64,000 nucleotides of DNA from Streptomyces sp. NBC_01224. GTDB lineage: Bacteria > Actinomycetota > Actinomycetes > Streptomycetales > Streptomycetaceae. The notes under the pieces were generated by a model. It did no database searches, had not been told where the DNA came from, and saw only the letters and a program-made list of their open reading frames with translations. Below, piece by piece: positions 26,231-34,678 of the stretch. Both the position numbers and the translations under genes were made by a program. The stretch spans positions 558,001 through 622,000 of the forward strand of contig NZ_CP108529.1 of the NCBI RefSeq assembly GCF_036002945.1. The letters run 5' to 3'. Each line of letters starts with the position of its first letter. The first letter of the stretch is position 1.

Positions 26231-27274
26231 TCAGCCCGCCTTCTTGACGAACTCCGTGGTGTACGTCTTGGCGAGGTCCACCTTCGCGTTCTTCAGGTTC
26301 GGGTTGAAGGCCTTCAGGACCCGCTCGACGGTTGCGGGGCCGTCCGCGGGCATGACGCCGTCCGTGGTGAACATGGGCAGCGTGCTCTTGATCGCCTGTG
26401 CGTACAGAGCCTTGCCGCCGCCCTGTGCGTAATCGGCGGGCATCTTCGCGGCGATCTCGTCGGCGCTGTGCGTGGACATCCACTTCAGGGTCTTGACGAA
26501 CGCGTTGGCCAGCTTCTGGACGGTGTCCTTGTGGCTGTTGACCCACTCGGTCTGCATGTAGAGGCTGGAGGACGGGTAGGGGCCGCCGAGCGCCTGCTGG
26601 GAGCCCTCGGGGGTCCGCATGTCGACGAGGACCTTGCCGAGCTTCTTGTCCAGGATGGTGGCGACGGTCGGGTCGGTGGTCATGCCGCCCTGGATGGAAC
26701 CCTGCTGAAGCGCGGAGATGAACGTCTGCCCCGCTCCGACGGCCACGGGCGTGAATTCGCTGGTCTGCACGTCATTGCTCACGGCAAGGTACTTCGTCAG
26801 GAAGTCGGTCGAGGAGCCGAGACCCGTCACTCCGAGCTTCTTGCCCTTGAAGTCCTTCGCCGACTTGATGTCACCCGCCGCCTGGTTCGAGACGATCTCG
26901 ACCTCGCCGGGAGCATGGGAGAACTGGACGACCGACTCGACGTGCTTGCCCTTCACCTGAAGGTCGAGGGTGTGGTCGTAGAAGCCCACCGTGCCCTGGA
27001 CATCGCCGGAGACCAGTGCCGTCTCGGCCTGGACGCCCGCGGGCTCGGTGAGGAGCTGGACCGACACCCCCTCCTCCTTGAAGTAGCCGAGCCGCTCGGT
27101 GAGCATCGCGGGCAGGTAAATAACCTTGTCCAGGCCCCCGACCATGATCTTGACCTTGTCGTTCTTGTCACCGGAGGCCGAGGTCGAGTCACCACAGGCG
27201 GTCAGGGTGGTCAGGGCGAGCGCCCCTGCGACAGCGACGGCCGAGATCCGGGTGGATGTGCGCATCTGATTCAC
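26231..27274 (-). CDS. ABC substrate-binding lipoprotein (NitT/TauT/SsuA type)
   Basis: Extracellular solute receptor of a NitT/TauT-family importer. It has a lipoprotein signal with lipobox LTAC (Cys about residue 27), then a periplasmic-binding type II fold (KIMVGGLDKVIYLPAMLTER, then LGVTGLGSSTDFLTKYL). Family substrates include sulfonates, nitrate, thiamine precursors and aromatic acids; the sequence alone does not choose. Last gene of the operon, 44 bp after the permease. Confidence 0.88.
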   Translation of the reverse strand: MNQMRTSTRISAVAVAGALALTTLTACGDSTSASGDKNDKVKIMVGGLDKVIYLPAMLTERLGYFKEEGVSVQLLTEPAGVQAETALVSGDVQGTVGFYDHTLDLQVKGKHVESVVQFSHAPGEVEIVSNQAAGDIKSAKDFKGKKLGVTGLGSSTDFLTKYLAVSNDVQTSEFTPVAVGAGQTFISALQQGSIQGGMTTDPTVATILDKKLGKVLVDMRTPEGSQQALGGPYPSSSLYMQTEWVNSHKDTVQKLANAFVKTLKWMSTHSADEIAAKMPADYAQGGGKALYAQAIKSTLPMFTTDGVMPADGPATVERVLKAFNPNLKNAKVDLAKTYTTEFVKKAG

Positions 27275-27318
27275 GTCCTTGTGAAGAAAAAGTCGGGTGT
27301 ACGGGTGTGCGGCGGGCG

Positions 27319-28182
27319 TCAGCGGGCGGTGTCGGCGTCGGCCGGCTTCCAGCGGAAGAGCCGCTTTTCGAGGAAGGTCAGCAGGCCTTCGGCCAGCAGC
27401 GCGACGATCGCGAGGATGACCATCGCGGCGTAGACACCGGCGGCGTTGAACGTGCCCTGGGAGGCGGCGACCAGCAGTCCGAGCCCCTTGGTGGCACCGA
27501 TGTACTCACCGACGATGGCGCCGATGAGCGCGAAGCCGAAGCTCACGTGCAGGCTGGTGAAGATCCACGACGTGGCCGAGGGGATGACCACCTGAAGGGT
27601 GACCTGCCGGTTGCTGGCACCCAGGATGCGGGAGTTGGCGACAAGGTTGCGGTCGACCTCCCTGGCTCCCTGGAAGGCGTTGAAGAAGACGGGGAAGAAC
27701 ACGAGGACGACCGCGGAGGCGACCTTCGAGGCCGGTCCGAGACCGAACCAGATGAGGAAGATCGGCGCGAGCACGATACGCGGCAGGGCGTTGAGCACCT
27801 TGATGTACGGGCCGAGGACATCGGCGGCGAACCGGACGCGTCCCAATGCGATTCCGAGCAGCACACCGGCGATCACACCGATGACCCAGCCGAGCAGCGC
27901 CTCGTAGAGCGTGTACCAGATCTGCTCCCACAAGGAGCCCTGGGCCGTGCCGTCGACGACCCAGGTGCGGATCTGGTCCCAGATCTTCGACGGCATGGAG
28001 AAGTTGAACGGGTCGATGACCGCGGTCCGGGCCAGCCACTCCCACAGCCCGATGACCGCGATGAGCACCGCGACCCGGCTCCCGAGCACGAGGAACTTGC
28101 GGTTCCGGGCGGCCCGCGCCCGGGCTTGGGTCCGTTCGGTCTTGGTGACGGGGGCGCTCGCGGTGATGGTTTCAGGCGACAT
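27319..28182 (-). CDS. ABC transporter permease (NitT/TauT type)
   Basis: Inner-membrane channel subunit, 287 residues, about six transmembrane segments. The cytoplasmic coupling segment reads AREVDRNLVANSRILGASNR, the EAA-type loop of SsuC/TauC permeases. ATG 28182 overlaps the ATPase gene by 11 bases, which makes it the likely start over the longer open frame to 28221. It should pair with the ATPase upstream and the lipoprotein downstream. Confidence 0.88.
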   Translation of the reverse strand: MSPETITASAPVTKTERTQARARAARNRKFLVLGSRVAVLIAVIGLWEWLARTAVIDPFNFSMPSKIWDQIRTWVVDGTAQGSLWEQIWYTLYEALLGWVIGVIAGVLLGIALGRVRFAADVLGPYIKVLNALPRIVLAPIFLIWFGLGPASKVASAVVLVFFPVFFNAFQGAREVDRNLVANSRILGASNRQVTLQVVIPSATSWIFTSLHVSFGFALIGAIVGEYIGATKGLGLLVAASQGTFNAAGVYAAMVILAIVALLAEGLLTFLEKRLFRWKPADADTAR

Positions 28183-28987
28183 TGAACGCACCCCTCTCGC
28201 GGGTGATACGGACCTCTTCACCGAGCGAGGACCAGATCTCCCGGTAGATCTCGATGAACCGGGGTTCCAGACGCACCTGCTCGACCTTGCGGGGGCGGGG
28301 CAGGTCGATCTCGAAGACCTCCTTGATCGTGGCCGGTCCCGCGGTCATGACCACGACCTTGTCGGCCAGCGCGATGGACTCCTCCAGGTCATGGGTGACG
28401 AAGACGACGGAGGCGCCGGTGCCGGCCCACAGCTCCAGCAGTTCGTCCGACATCAGGGCCCTGGTCTGCACGTCGAGTGCGGAGAAGGGTTCGTCCATGA
28501 GCAGGATCTCGGGGTCGTTGACGAAGGTGGCCGCGAGGGCGACCCGCTTGCGCTGGCCGCCGGACAGCTGGTGGGGATAACGGTCCTCGAAGGAGGAAAG
28601 ACCGACCCGGGCGAGCCATTCCCTGGCCCGCTCCTTCGCCTCGGGCTTCGGCACGCCGCGGAAGCGGGGCCCAGCCATCACGTTGGAAAGGACGGTCCGC
28701 CAGGGGAAGACCGCGTCCTGCTGGAAGACGAAGCCGACCTTGTCGCCGATGCCGCGCACCGGCTCGCCGCCGACCAGCACCTCGCCCTCGGTGGGCTCTT
28801 CCAGACCGCTGACCAGGGTCAGCGTGGTCGACTTGCCGCATCCGGTGGGGCCGACCACGGCGACGAATTCGCCGCGCCCGATCGTGAGGTCCAGATCTCG
28901 TACGGCGGTGTGGAGCGTCCCCGACGGAGTCCGGAACGCTTTGCTCGCCCCCCGCAGCTCGATGGCGGGGCTCGTATCGCTGTTCAT
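28172..28987 (-). CDS. ABC transporter ATPase (NitT/TauT type)
   Basis: Energy subunit (271 residues) with Walker A GPTGCGKST, Q-loop, signature LSGGQRKRVALA, Walker B ILLMDEPFSALD and switch His in VTHDLEES. Start ATG 28987; the frame stays open to 29119 but lies in the divergent promoter region. First gene of the importer operon, divergent from the two-component system at 29207, which may regulate it. Confidence 0.93.
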   Translation of the reverse strand: MNSDTSPAIELRGASKAFRTPSGTLHTAVRDLDLTIGRGEFVAVVGPTGCGKSTTLTLVSGLEEPTEGEVLVGGEPVRGIGDKVGFVFQQDAVFPWRTVLSNVMAGPRFRGVPKPEAKERAREWLARVGLSSFEDRYPHQLSGGQRKRVALAATFVNDPEILLMDEPFSALDVQTRALMSDELLELWAGTGASVVFVTHDLEESIALADKVVVMTAGPATIKEVFEIDLPRPRKVEQVRLEPRFIEIYREIWSSLGEEVRITRERGAFNVA

Positions 28988-29206
28988 GGAGCGGGACGCT
29001 AAGTGCGGCGCGCGGACCTGGGCACCCTTGCGCTCACAACTCCTGCTTCTGCCCATAACCCGCGGTTCTGCTCGTTTTGCTCGCGCTGTGACAACGAATG
29101 CGACACGAAGACTGGTCATCGGCGTCGGTGACGTTTACGTTGCGTTCACACAAGGACGAAACGGAGCATCAGGTTCCTGGCCGGCGGAAGGCAGAGGTCG
29201 AAGCAC

Positions 29207-30805
29207 ATGCGGATTCACTGGCCCCGCCGTGTCTTCGCCCAGGTCCTGCTCACCCAGGTGGCCATCACCACCGGCGTGATCATGCTCGTCACCGGACTCT
29301 TCCTCGCGCCCCTCAGCCACCAGCTCGACAACCAGGCGATGCACCAGGCGCTGTCCATCGCCCAGACCACCGCCGCCGAACCCGGTCTGGTGCGCAATCT
29401 GACGAGCACCGACCCCAGCCCCTCCGGACCCGTGCAGGCCGAGGCGGAGCGGATCCGGCGGGCCACCGGGGCGCTCTACATCGTGGTCATGGACACCCGC
29501 GGAGTGCGCTGGTCGCACACCGACACCGCGCAGATCAGCCGGCACGTCTCGACCGATCCCAGCACGGCTCTGGGCGGCCGGGAGATCATGCAGATCGACA
29601 ACGGAACCCTGGGCCGCTCGGCACGCGCGAAAGTCCCCCTGCGCGACGGGAACGGGACCATCGTGGGCGCCGTCTCGGTCGGCATCGCCTACGACAGCGT
29701 CCATGAGCGGCTCCTCGGGGCCATTCCCGGTCTGCTGCTCTACTCCGGAGCGGCGCTCGCCGTGGGTGTACTGGCCGCCCTGGCCGTCTCGCGGCGGCTA
29801 CAGCGCAGCACCCATGGACTTGCCTTCGGCGACATCTCCGCGTTGCTGGACGAGCGCGAGGCCATGCTGCACAGCATTCGCGAGGCCGTTCTCGCCCTCG
29901 ACGCCCAGGGCCGGATCCGGTTGCTCAACGACGAGGCGCAGCGTCTGCTGGAGCTGGACCAGGACGCCGTCGGACGGGCGCTGGGCGAGGTGTTGCCCCC
30001 GGGCCGTACGACGGAGGTGCTGGCGGGACGGGTCGATGGCGACAATCTGATCACCGTCTGCAATGGACGCGTGCTGATCGCCAACCGTATGCCCACCGGT
30101 GACGGCGGAGCCGTCGTCACCCTGCGCGACCGTACCGAGCTGGAGTTGCTCGGCCGTGAACTGGACTCCACGCACGGCCTGCTGGATGCGATGCGCGCCC
30201 AGGACCACGAGCACGCCAACCGGCTGCACACCCTGCTCGGGCTGCTGGAACTCGGGAGGCACGATGCCGCGGTGGAGTTCGTCGCGGAGGTGGCCAATGG
30301 TCACCGGGCATCGGCGGAGCAGGTCGCGGAACGCGTCAACGATCCTCTGCTGTCGGCGCTGTTGGTCGGCAAGTCGGCCATCGCGGCGGAGCGGGGCGCC
30401 TCCTTGCGCATCTCACCGGCCACCCGGCTCCCGGACGTGGTGGTGGACCCGCGCGATCTGGTGACCGTCCTCGGCAACCTCATCGACAACGCACTGGACG
30501 TCGCGTCGCTCATCGAGGTCGAGCTTCTCGCCGAGGGCACCACCGCGGTCCTGCGGGTCAGTGACAACGGTCCCGGGGTACCTCCCGGCATGCGCGAGCA
30601 GATCTTCACCGAGGGCTGGTCCACCAAGGAGTCACCCGCGCATCGCGGACGCGGTCTGGGGCTGGCGCTGGTGCGCCGGCTGGCCGAGCGCTACGGTGGC
30701 GCGGCCCGTGTCACGGCCCGGGCCGGCGGTGGTGCGGTCTTCACCGTCGTCCTGCCAGAGGCACTCAGCGTCCGGCCGCTGTCCGAAGTGGGAGAGTTGC
30801 GATGA
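29207..30805 (+). CDS. Sensor histidine kinase (CitA/DcuS type)
   Basis: Membrane sensor kinase of 532 residues: TM1 (near 12-35), an extracytoplasmic PDC/Cache domain (about 40-170), TM2 (about 172-192), a cytoplasmic PAS domain, then a DcuS-type H-box (RAQDHEHANRLHTLLGLLELG, His334) and an HATPase domain with NLIDNALD, DNGPGVP and GRGLGLALV. This group senses carboxylates such as citrate or C4-dicarboxylates. It overlaps the regulator by 4 bases and diverges from the NitT/TauT-type importer. Confidence 0.93.
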   Translation: MRIHWPRRVFAQVLLTQVAITTGVIMLVTGLFLAPLSHQLDNQAMHQALSIAQTTAAEPGLVRNLTSTDPSPSGPVQAEAERIRRATGALYIVVMDTRGVRWSHTDTAQISRHVSTDPSTALGGREIMQIDNGTLGRSARAKVPLRDGNGTIVGAVSVGIAYDSVHERLLGAIPGLLLYSGAALAVGVLAALAVSRRLQRSTHGLAFGDISALLDEREAMLHSIREAVLALDAQGRIRLLNDEAQRLLELDQDAVGRALGEVLPPGRTTEVLAGRVDGDNLITVCNGRVLIANRMPTGDGGAVVTLRDRTELELLGRELDSTHGLLDAMRAQDHEHANRLHTLLGLLELGRHDAAVEFVAEVANGHRASAEQVAERVNDPLLSALLVGKSAIAAERGASLRISPATRLPDVVVDPRDLVTVLGNLIDNALDVASLIEVELLAEGTTAVLRVSDNGPGVPPGMREQIFTEGWSTKESPAHRGRGLGLALVRRLAERYGGAARVTARAGGGAVFTVVLPEALSVRPLSEVGELR

Positions 30806-31500
30806 TCGATGTCCTGGTGGTGGACGACGACTTCCGTGTTGCCGAGATCAATGCCGCATATGTCGCCAAGGTCCCCGGCTTCCGTGTCATCTCACGCGCA
30901 CACACCGCCGCGCAGGCGCTCGCCTTCCTGGAGCGTGACCATGTCGACCTCGTGCTTCTCGATCACTATCTGCCGGACGAGACGGGGCTGACACTTGTAC
31001 GGCGGCTGCGCCAGCTGGGCCACCCGGCCGATGTGATCATGGTGACCGCGGCCCGTGATGTGTCGACCGTCCAGACCGCCATGCGGTACGGCGCCCTGCA
31101 GTACCTGGTCAAGCCGTTCAGCTTCGCCGGTCTGCGGTCCAAGCTGGAGAGTTACGCGGCCCTGCGCCGCACCCTCGAAGGCATGGGAAACGGCCGCGGC
31201 GAGGCGGGACAGGAACAGGTCGACCAGATCTTCGGCGCCCTTCGCACCGCGGATTCCGGTCCCGCGGCAGCCCTGCCCAAGGGCCACTCCGCACCCACGG
31301 CCGACGTCATCCGCCATGTCCTGTCGGCCGCCGACGAGCCACTGTCCGCCCATGAGGTCGCCGCCCGTGCCGGGCTGAGCCGCTCCACCGCCCAGCGATA
31401 CCTCAAGTACCTGGAGGGCGCGGGCCGCATCAGCCTCAGCCTCAAGTACGGCGACACCGGCCGGCCCGAACACCGTTACGCGTGGGCGAAGGCGAGCTGA
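30802..31500 (+). CDS. Response regulator (CitB/DcuR type)
   Basis: 232 residues. The receiver domain has DDD at 8-10, phosphoacceptor Asp54 (VLLDHYLPDETG), Thr in VMVTAARD and Lys in LVKPFSF. The C-terminal domain carries a helix-turn-helix (HEVAARAGLSRSTAQRYLKYL), the CitB-type output. ATG 30802 shares ATGA with the kinase stop. Likely target: the importer operon starting at 28987, across a 219-bp intergenic region. Confidence 0.93.
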   Translation: MIDVLVVDDDFRVAEINAAYVAKVPGFRVISRAHTAAQALAFLERDHVDLVLLDHYLPDETGLTLVRRLRQLGHPADVIMVTAARDVSTVQTAMRYGALQYLVKPFSFAGLRSKLESYAALRRTLEGMGNGRGEAGQEQVDQIFGALRTADSGPAAALPKGHSAPTADVIRHVLSAADEPLSAHEVAARAGLSRSTAQRYLKYLEGAGRISLSLKYGDTGRPEHRYAWAKAS

Positions 31501-31524
31501 GCAGCGTACGGGCCGCAGCCGATC

Positions 31525-32460
31525 TCAGCCGTTCGGCTGCTCTCCCTGGGCGATCTCCACGTTGCGGTGCAGGTCGTGCACACCGGCCGCCACCCCGACG
31601 AGCGAGGCGGTCATCATGCAGAGGAGCAGGGCGCCGACCGCGGCGAGCGTTCGACGGCTGTGAGGCTTCGGGGCACGCATGAGGGCCGCGACGCGCTGCG
31701 GCACCGGTCCGGACGTGGCCGCGGGGGCGAAGGACGGCCGGTGAGCCTGTGCCGCACGGGTGGCCAGCGCCGCGCGGCCGATCGCGCGAGCCGTCAGACA
31801 CCGGTCCCCGGTCACCGCAGCGGCGGCTTCGTCGGCCGCGCGCTCCGCGGACATCTGGATGGCGTCGCGCGCCGCCCGCAGGCCGGGGTGACAGTGAGCG
31901 GCGAGTTCGGCCAGCGCGAGGCAGTAGTGGTGACGGCCGTCGAGATGTGCGCGTTCGTGCGCGAAGAGGGCTTCACGTTCCGCGGGATCCAGGCTGCGCA
32001 GCATCCCCGTGGTGACCACGATCCGGCTCGGCCGCCCCGGAAGCGCATAGGCATCGGGGCGGGGTGTGTCGATGATGCAGAGGTCGCCCGCGGTGTAACG
32101 GGTATCGGCCTGGCTCTTCGCCCTGCGGAGGGCGGCTGTCTGACGGAGGGCCGACCGCAGGATGTTCCACGTACAGACGCCGAGGGCGCCCAGGGAGAGC
32201 GCGGCCGAGGGCATCAACAACACGTTGGGAGCGGCGTCGAACGGGTGGATCAGTGCGCCGATCGCCGCGACCGCGGGTTCCTTCAGCAGCCCGGAAAGCA
32301 TGAGCGCCCCCAGCGCGGCCAGGGAACACCCGGCAAGGACCACCGTCGTCACGGTGAGCGACACCAGGGCGGCGACCGGGGTCAGCCGATCGACCGCGAT
32401 CCGTGTCAGCGGTGGCAGGCCGAAGGCGAGAACGACGGGGACAAGAAGAAACAGAATCAC
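31525..32460 (-). CDS. M56-family (BlaR1-like) membrane metallopeptidase
   Basis: 311 residues with four or five hydrophobic segments and a cytoplasmic zinc-peptidase segment, HERAH (HExxH) preceded by ALFA. This is the protease module of BlaR1/MecR1. There is no extracellular penicillin-binding sensor domain, so it is a short M56 protein of the type common in actinobacteria; the signal is unknown. GTG 32460 follows GGAGGA and shares GTGA with the small gene upstream. The likely substrate is the BlaI repressor encoded by the preceding gene. Confidence 0.88.
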   Translation of the reverse strand: MILFLLVPVVLAFGLPPLTRIAVDRLTPVAALVSLTVTTVVLAGCSLAALGALMLSGLLKEPAVAAIGALIHPFDAAPNVLLMPSAALSLGALGVCTWNILRSALRQTAALRRAKSQADTRYTAGDLCIIDTPRPDAYALPGRPSRIVVTTGMLRSLDPAEREALFAHERAHLDGRHHYCLALAELAAHCHPGLRAARDAIQMSAERAADEAAAAVTGDRCLTARAIGRAALATRAAQAHRPSFAPAATSGPVPQRVAALMRAPKPHSRRTLAAVGALLLCMMTASLVGVAAGVHDLHRNVEIAQGEQPNG

Positions 32461-32636
32461 AGCGAGCCGTCCTCCAGCGGTGCGCGCGGAGGACGTTCGT
32501 CCTCGATGCCGAATTCTGCGACGAGGCATGCCGCCGCGATCTCCTGGTCGGTGTCCCCTGCGGCACCCCGCGGAGCTGCCGTCGCGCCGGGTACCGGCTC
32601 TCCCGAACGCCGACGTCCGGCCTTGCTGTCGGTCAT
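32457..32636 (-). CDS. 59-residue protein coupled to the M56 peptidase
   Basis: A short gene not previously obvious from size: ATG 32636 follows GAGGAG, and its TGA overlaps the GTG of the M56 gene by 4 bases. The protein starts MTDSKAGRRRSGEPVPG and ends PLEDGSL; it is hydrophilic, without a membrane segment, and carries one Cys. The first half is disordered and basic, the second acidic with a short helix (QEIAAACLVAEFGIEDE). No family is recognised. It could be a leader for coupling or a peptidase partner. It is transcribed from just behind the BlaI operator. Confidence 0.62.
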   Translation of the reverse strand: MTDSKAGRRRSGEPVPGATAAPRGAAGDTDQEIAAACLVAEFGIEDERPPRAPLEDGSL

Positions 32637-32681
32637 GGGAACGCTCCTCGTCCCGGCTGCTTGTCCCCAGCAGGGTAGACC

Positions 32682-32699
32682 GACTACAGAGATGTAGTC
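32682..32699. promoter_or_regulatory. BlaI operator upstream of the M56 operon
   Basis: GACTACAGAGATGTAGTC is a perfect palindrome with 7-base arms (GACTACA/TGTAGTC) around GAGA, the TACA/TGTA type of BlaI/MecI sites. It lies 46 bp before the 59-residue gene and between blaI and its partner, as expected for autoregulation. Confidence 0.68.
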
Positions 32700-32756
32700 A
32701 TACTGGTGCGACCGCTCGACGCGGGCCAGGAACGACGGGCGTCCGCGCGAAGCGGC

Positions 32757-33149
32757 TCAGTCCCGGCGCTGCTCCGCCAGCAGCTGAAGCAGCAACTCCT
32801 CGTCCTGCGAGGGAAGTTCGGAGACGAAGCGGGCGAGCACGGCCGCACGGTCGGCGCCGCCGTCGAGGAGGGAGCGCATTTGGTCGGCGGTATGACCGGC
32901 CTGATCGTCGACCGGCGCATAGGCGTAGCCCCGGCCCGCGCGCTCCCGCGTCAGCACACCCTTGTCGAAGAGTCTGACGAGGATGGTCAGCACCGTGGTG
33001 TGCGCCAGCTCCCCCGGTAGCTGTTCATTCACCTGGGCCGCGGTCAGGGGCACGCCCGCGCCCCAGAGAGCGGCCAGAACCTCGCCTTCGAGCTCCCCCG
33101 CAGCCCTGCGACGCTTCTCCCGCGTCGGCCTGCGCCCCGCCTCGCCCAC
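32757..33149 (-). CDS. blaI: BlaI/MecI/CopY-family repressor
   Basis: 130-residue winged-helix repressor. The recognition region (TAAQVNEQLPGELAHTTVLT) and wing (ILVRLFDKGVLTRERAGRGY) are typical. The C-terminal dimerisation helices include the segment normally cut by the M56 protease. It represses cell-wall-stress or beta-lactamase genes and its own operon in relatives. Palindromic sites lie on both sides of it (32682 and 33276). Confidence 0.92.
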   Translation of the reverse strand: MGEAGRRPTREKRRRAAGELEGEVLAALWGAGVPLTAAQVNEQLPGELAHTTVLTILVRLFDKGVLTRERAGRGYAYAPVDDQAGHTADQMRSLLDGGADRAAVLARFVSELPSQDEELLLQLLAEQRRD

Positions 33150-33275
33150 TCCTCACACTCCAAATCCGCACACGCGCCCCGGCTCCGAAACACGATGGCA
33201 CGAGTCGACAATCTACCGCTTCGCGCACAGCCCGAGCGGACCCACGGATTCGACCACCCGCCCCGCCTCCCGGCG

Positions 33276-33297
33276 AACTACTACACGCTGTAGAGTT
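33276..33297. promoter_or_regulatory. BlaI-type operator between blaI and the glycosyltransferase
   Basis: CTACACGCTGTAG at 33281-33293 is a palindrome with 5-base arms around CGC; the flanks AACT and AGTT extend it imperfectly. It lies in the 184-bp space between the divergent blaI (33149) and the gene at 33334, about 36 bp before the latter. Confidence 0.6.
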
Positions 33298-33333
33298 CCG
33301 CGCATTCACCGGCGTACGGGAAGCAGGTCCTAC

Positions 33334-34647
33334 GTGTCGTACCTCGACAATGCGACGGAGGCGGGCGACGGCCCCGTTGTGATCATCTCCGCGAGTGTGG
33401 GGGCCGGTCACGACGGTGCCGCGGCGGAGCTCGCGCGTCGTCTGCGCGTCAGTGGCGTCCGCGTGGAGCTGCACGATTTCCTGGATCTGATGCCGGGTCG
33501 GCTGGGCCCGCTCCTCAGCAGTGCCTACCACCGGATGCTGACTCACGCCCCCTGGGGCTATCAGCGCGTGTACGCCGCCACCGAACACCGCGACGGAGGC
33601 GGCCGGTTCACCACGACACTGCTGCGTGCGGCGGAGTCCCGGATGCTCGCGGTTCTGCCCCCGGACACCCGGGCGGTCGTCTCCACCTATCCGCTCGCCA
33701 GCCAAGTACTGGGCGCGCTGCGCAGAAGCGGGCGCCTGGCCGTGCCGGCACTCACGTATCTGACGGACTTCTCGGTCCATTCCACCTGGGTCGCAAGGGG
33801 CATCGACCTCCATCTGGCCACGCACACCGTGCCGGCCCGACAGGCAAGAGCCGTGGGGGCCCGCCATGTACTGGCCACCGGTCCCCTCGTCGCCTCCGGC
33901 TTCGCTCCCCCCGCGCCCGGTCGGCGTTCCGCCGCGCGCGATCGATTCTCACTGCCCCTTCAGGGGCCGCTGGCACTCCTGGTCGCCGGTTCCTGGGGGG
34001 TGGGCGATGTCGTCGGCGCAGCGCAGGAGGTGCGCGATGCCGGCGGGGTCACGCCCGTGGTGGTGTGCGGCCGCAACAGCGGCCTCGCCGTCCAGCTGCG
34101 CGAGGCAGGGATCGAGCACGTCTTCGAATGGGTCGAGGACATGCCGACGCTGATGCGGGCCGTCGACGTGCTGGTGCAGAACGCCGGTGGGCTCACCTCA
34201 CTCGAAGCACTGGCCAGCGGGGTGCCCGTCGTCTCCTACAACTGCATACCGGGACATGGCCGAACCAACGCCGCCGCTCTCGAAGAAGCCGGTCTGGCCC
34301 CGTGGATACGCACAGCGGACCGGCTGAGACCCACCCTCTCCGCACTTGTCTCCGGACCGGCCCGGACGCGGCAGCAGGAGGCCGGCCTGGCCCTGTTCCA
34401 CCACCCGGTCGGCCCGCGCCCCGAAGCAGCCGTGCTCGCAGCAGTCCCCCGGTCGTCGGCCGCCGACGCAACGGCGGTACGGCGGGCAGCGGCGGCCACC
34501 ACCGGCTACGGCGCTCTGCGCAGAAGGGGCCCGGCCGCCGTGCTCGTCGCAGCCGCGGTCGCAGCAATGGGGCTGGCGGTCCCGGAGACCACCGAGGCAG
34601 CGATCCTCCACAGCAGCCACGAGCTCGTACATGCGCTCGACCGTTGA
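33334..34647 (+). CDS. MGDG-synthase/MurG-like glycosyltransferase
   Basis: 437-residue GT28-type enzyme. The N-terminal acceptor domain starts ISASVGAGHDGAAAELARRL, the glycine-rich motif of MGDG synthases. The C-terminal nucleotide-sugar domain has QNAGGLTSLEALASGVPVVS and CIPGHGRTNA. A hydrophobic stretch near the end (AAVLVAAAVAAMGLAV) may anchor it. GTG 33334 is chosen from family alignment and AGCAGG upstream. The acceptor is probably a lipid; the adjoining CE4 gene suggests a glycan that is later deacetylated. The BlaI site in front suggests cell-wall-stress control. Confidence 0.82.
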   Translation: MSYLDNATEAGDGPVVIISASVGAGHDGAAAELARRLRVSGVRVELHDFLDLMPGRLGPLLSSAYHRMLTHAPWGYQRVYAATEHRDGGGRFTTTLLRAAESRMLAVLPPDTRAVVSTYPLASQVLGALRRSGRLAVPALTYLTDFSVHSTWVARGIDLHLATHTVPARQARAVGARHVLATGPLVASGFAPPAPGRRSAARDRFSLPLQGPLALLVAGSWGVGDVVGAAQEVRDAGGVTPVVVCGRNSGLAVQLREAGIEHVFEWVEDMPTLMRAVDVLVQNAGGLTSLEALASGVPVVSYNCIPGHGRTNAAALEEAGLAPWIRTADRLRPTLSALVSGPARTRQQEAGLALFHHPVGPRPEAAVLAAVPRSSAADATAVRRAAAATTGYGALRRRGPAAVLVAAAVAAMGLAVPETTEAAILHSSHELVHALDR

Positions 34648-34678
34648 CCGACCAGCCTTCCGCACCAGGGGAGCTTCG

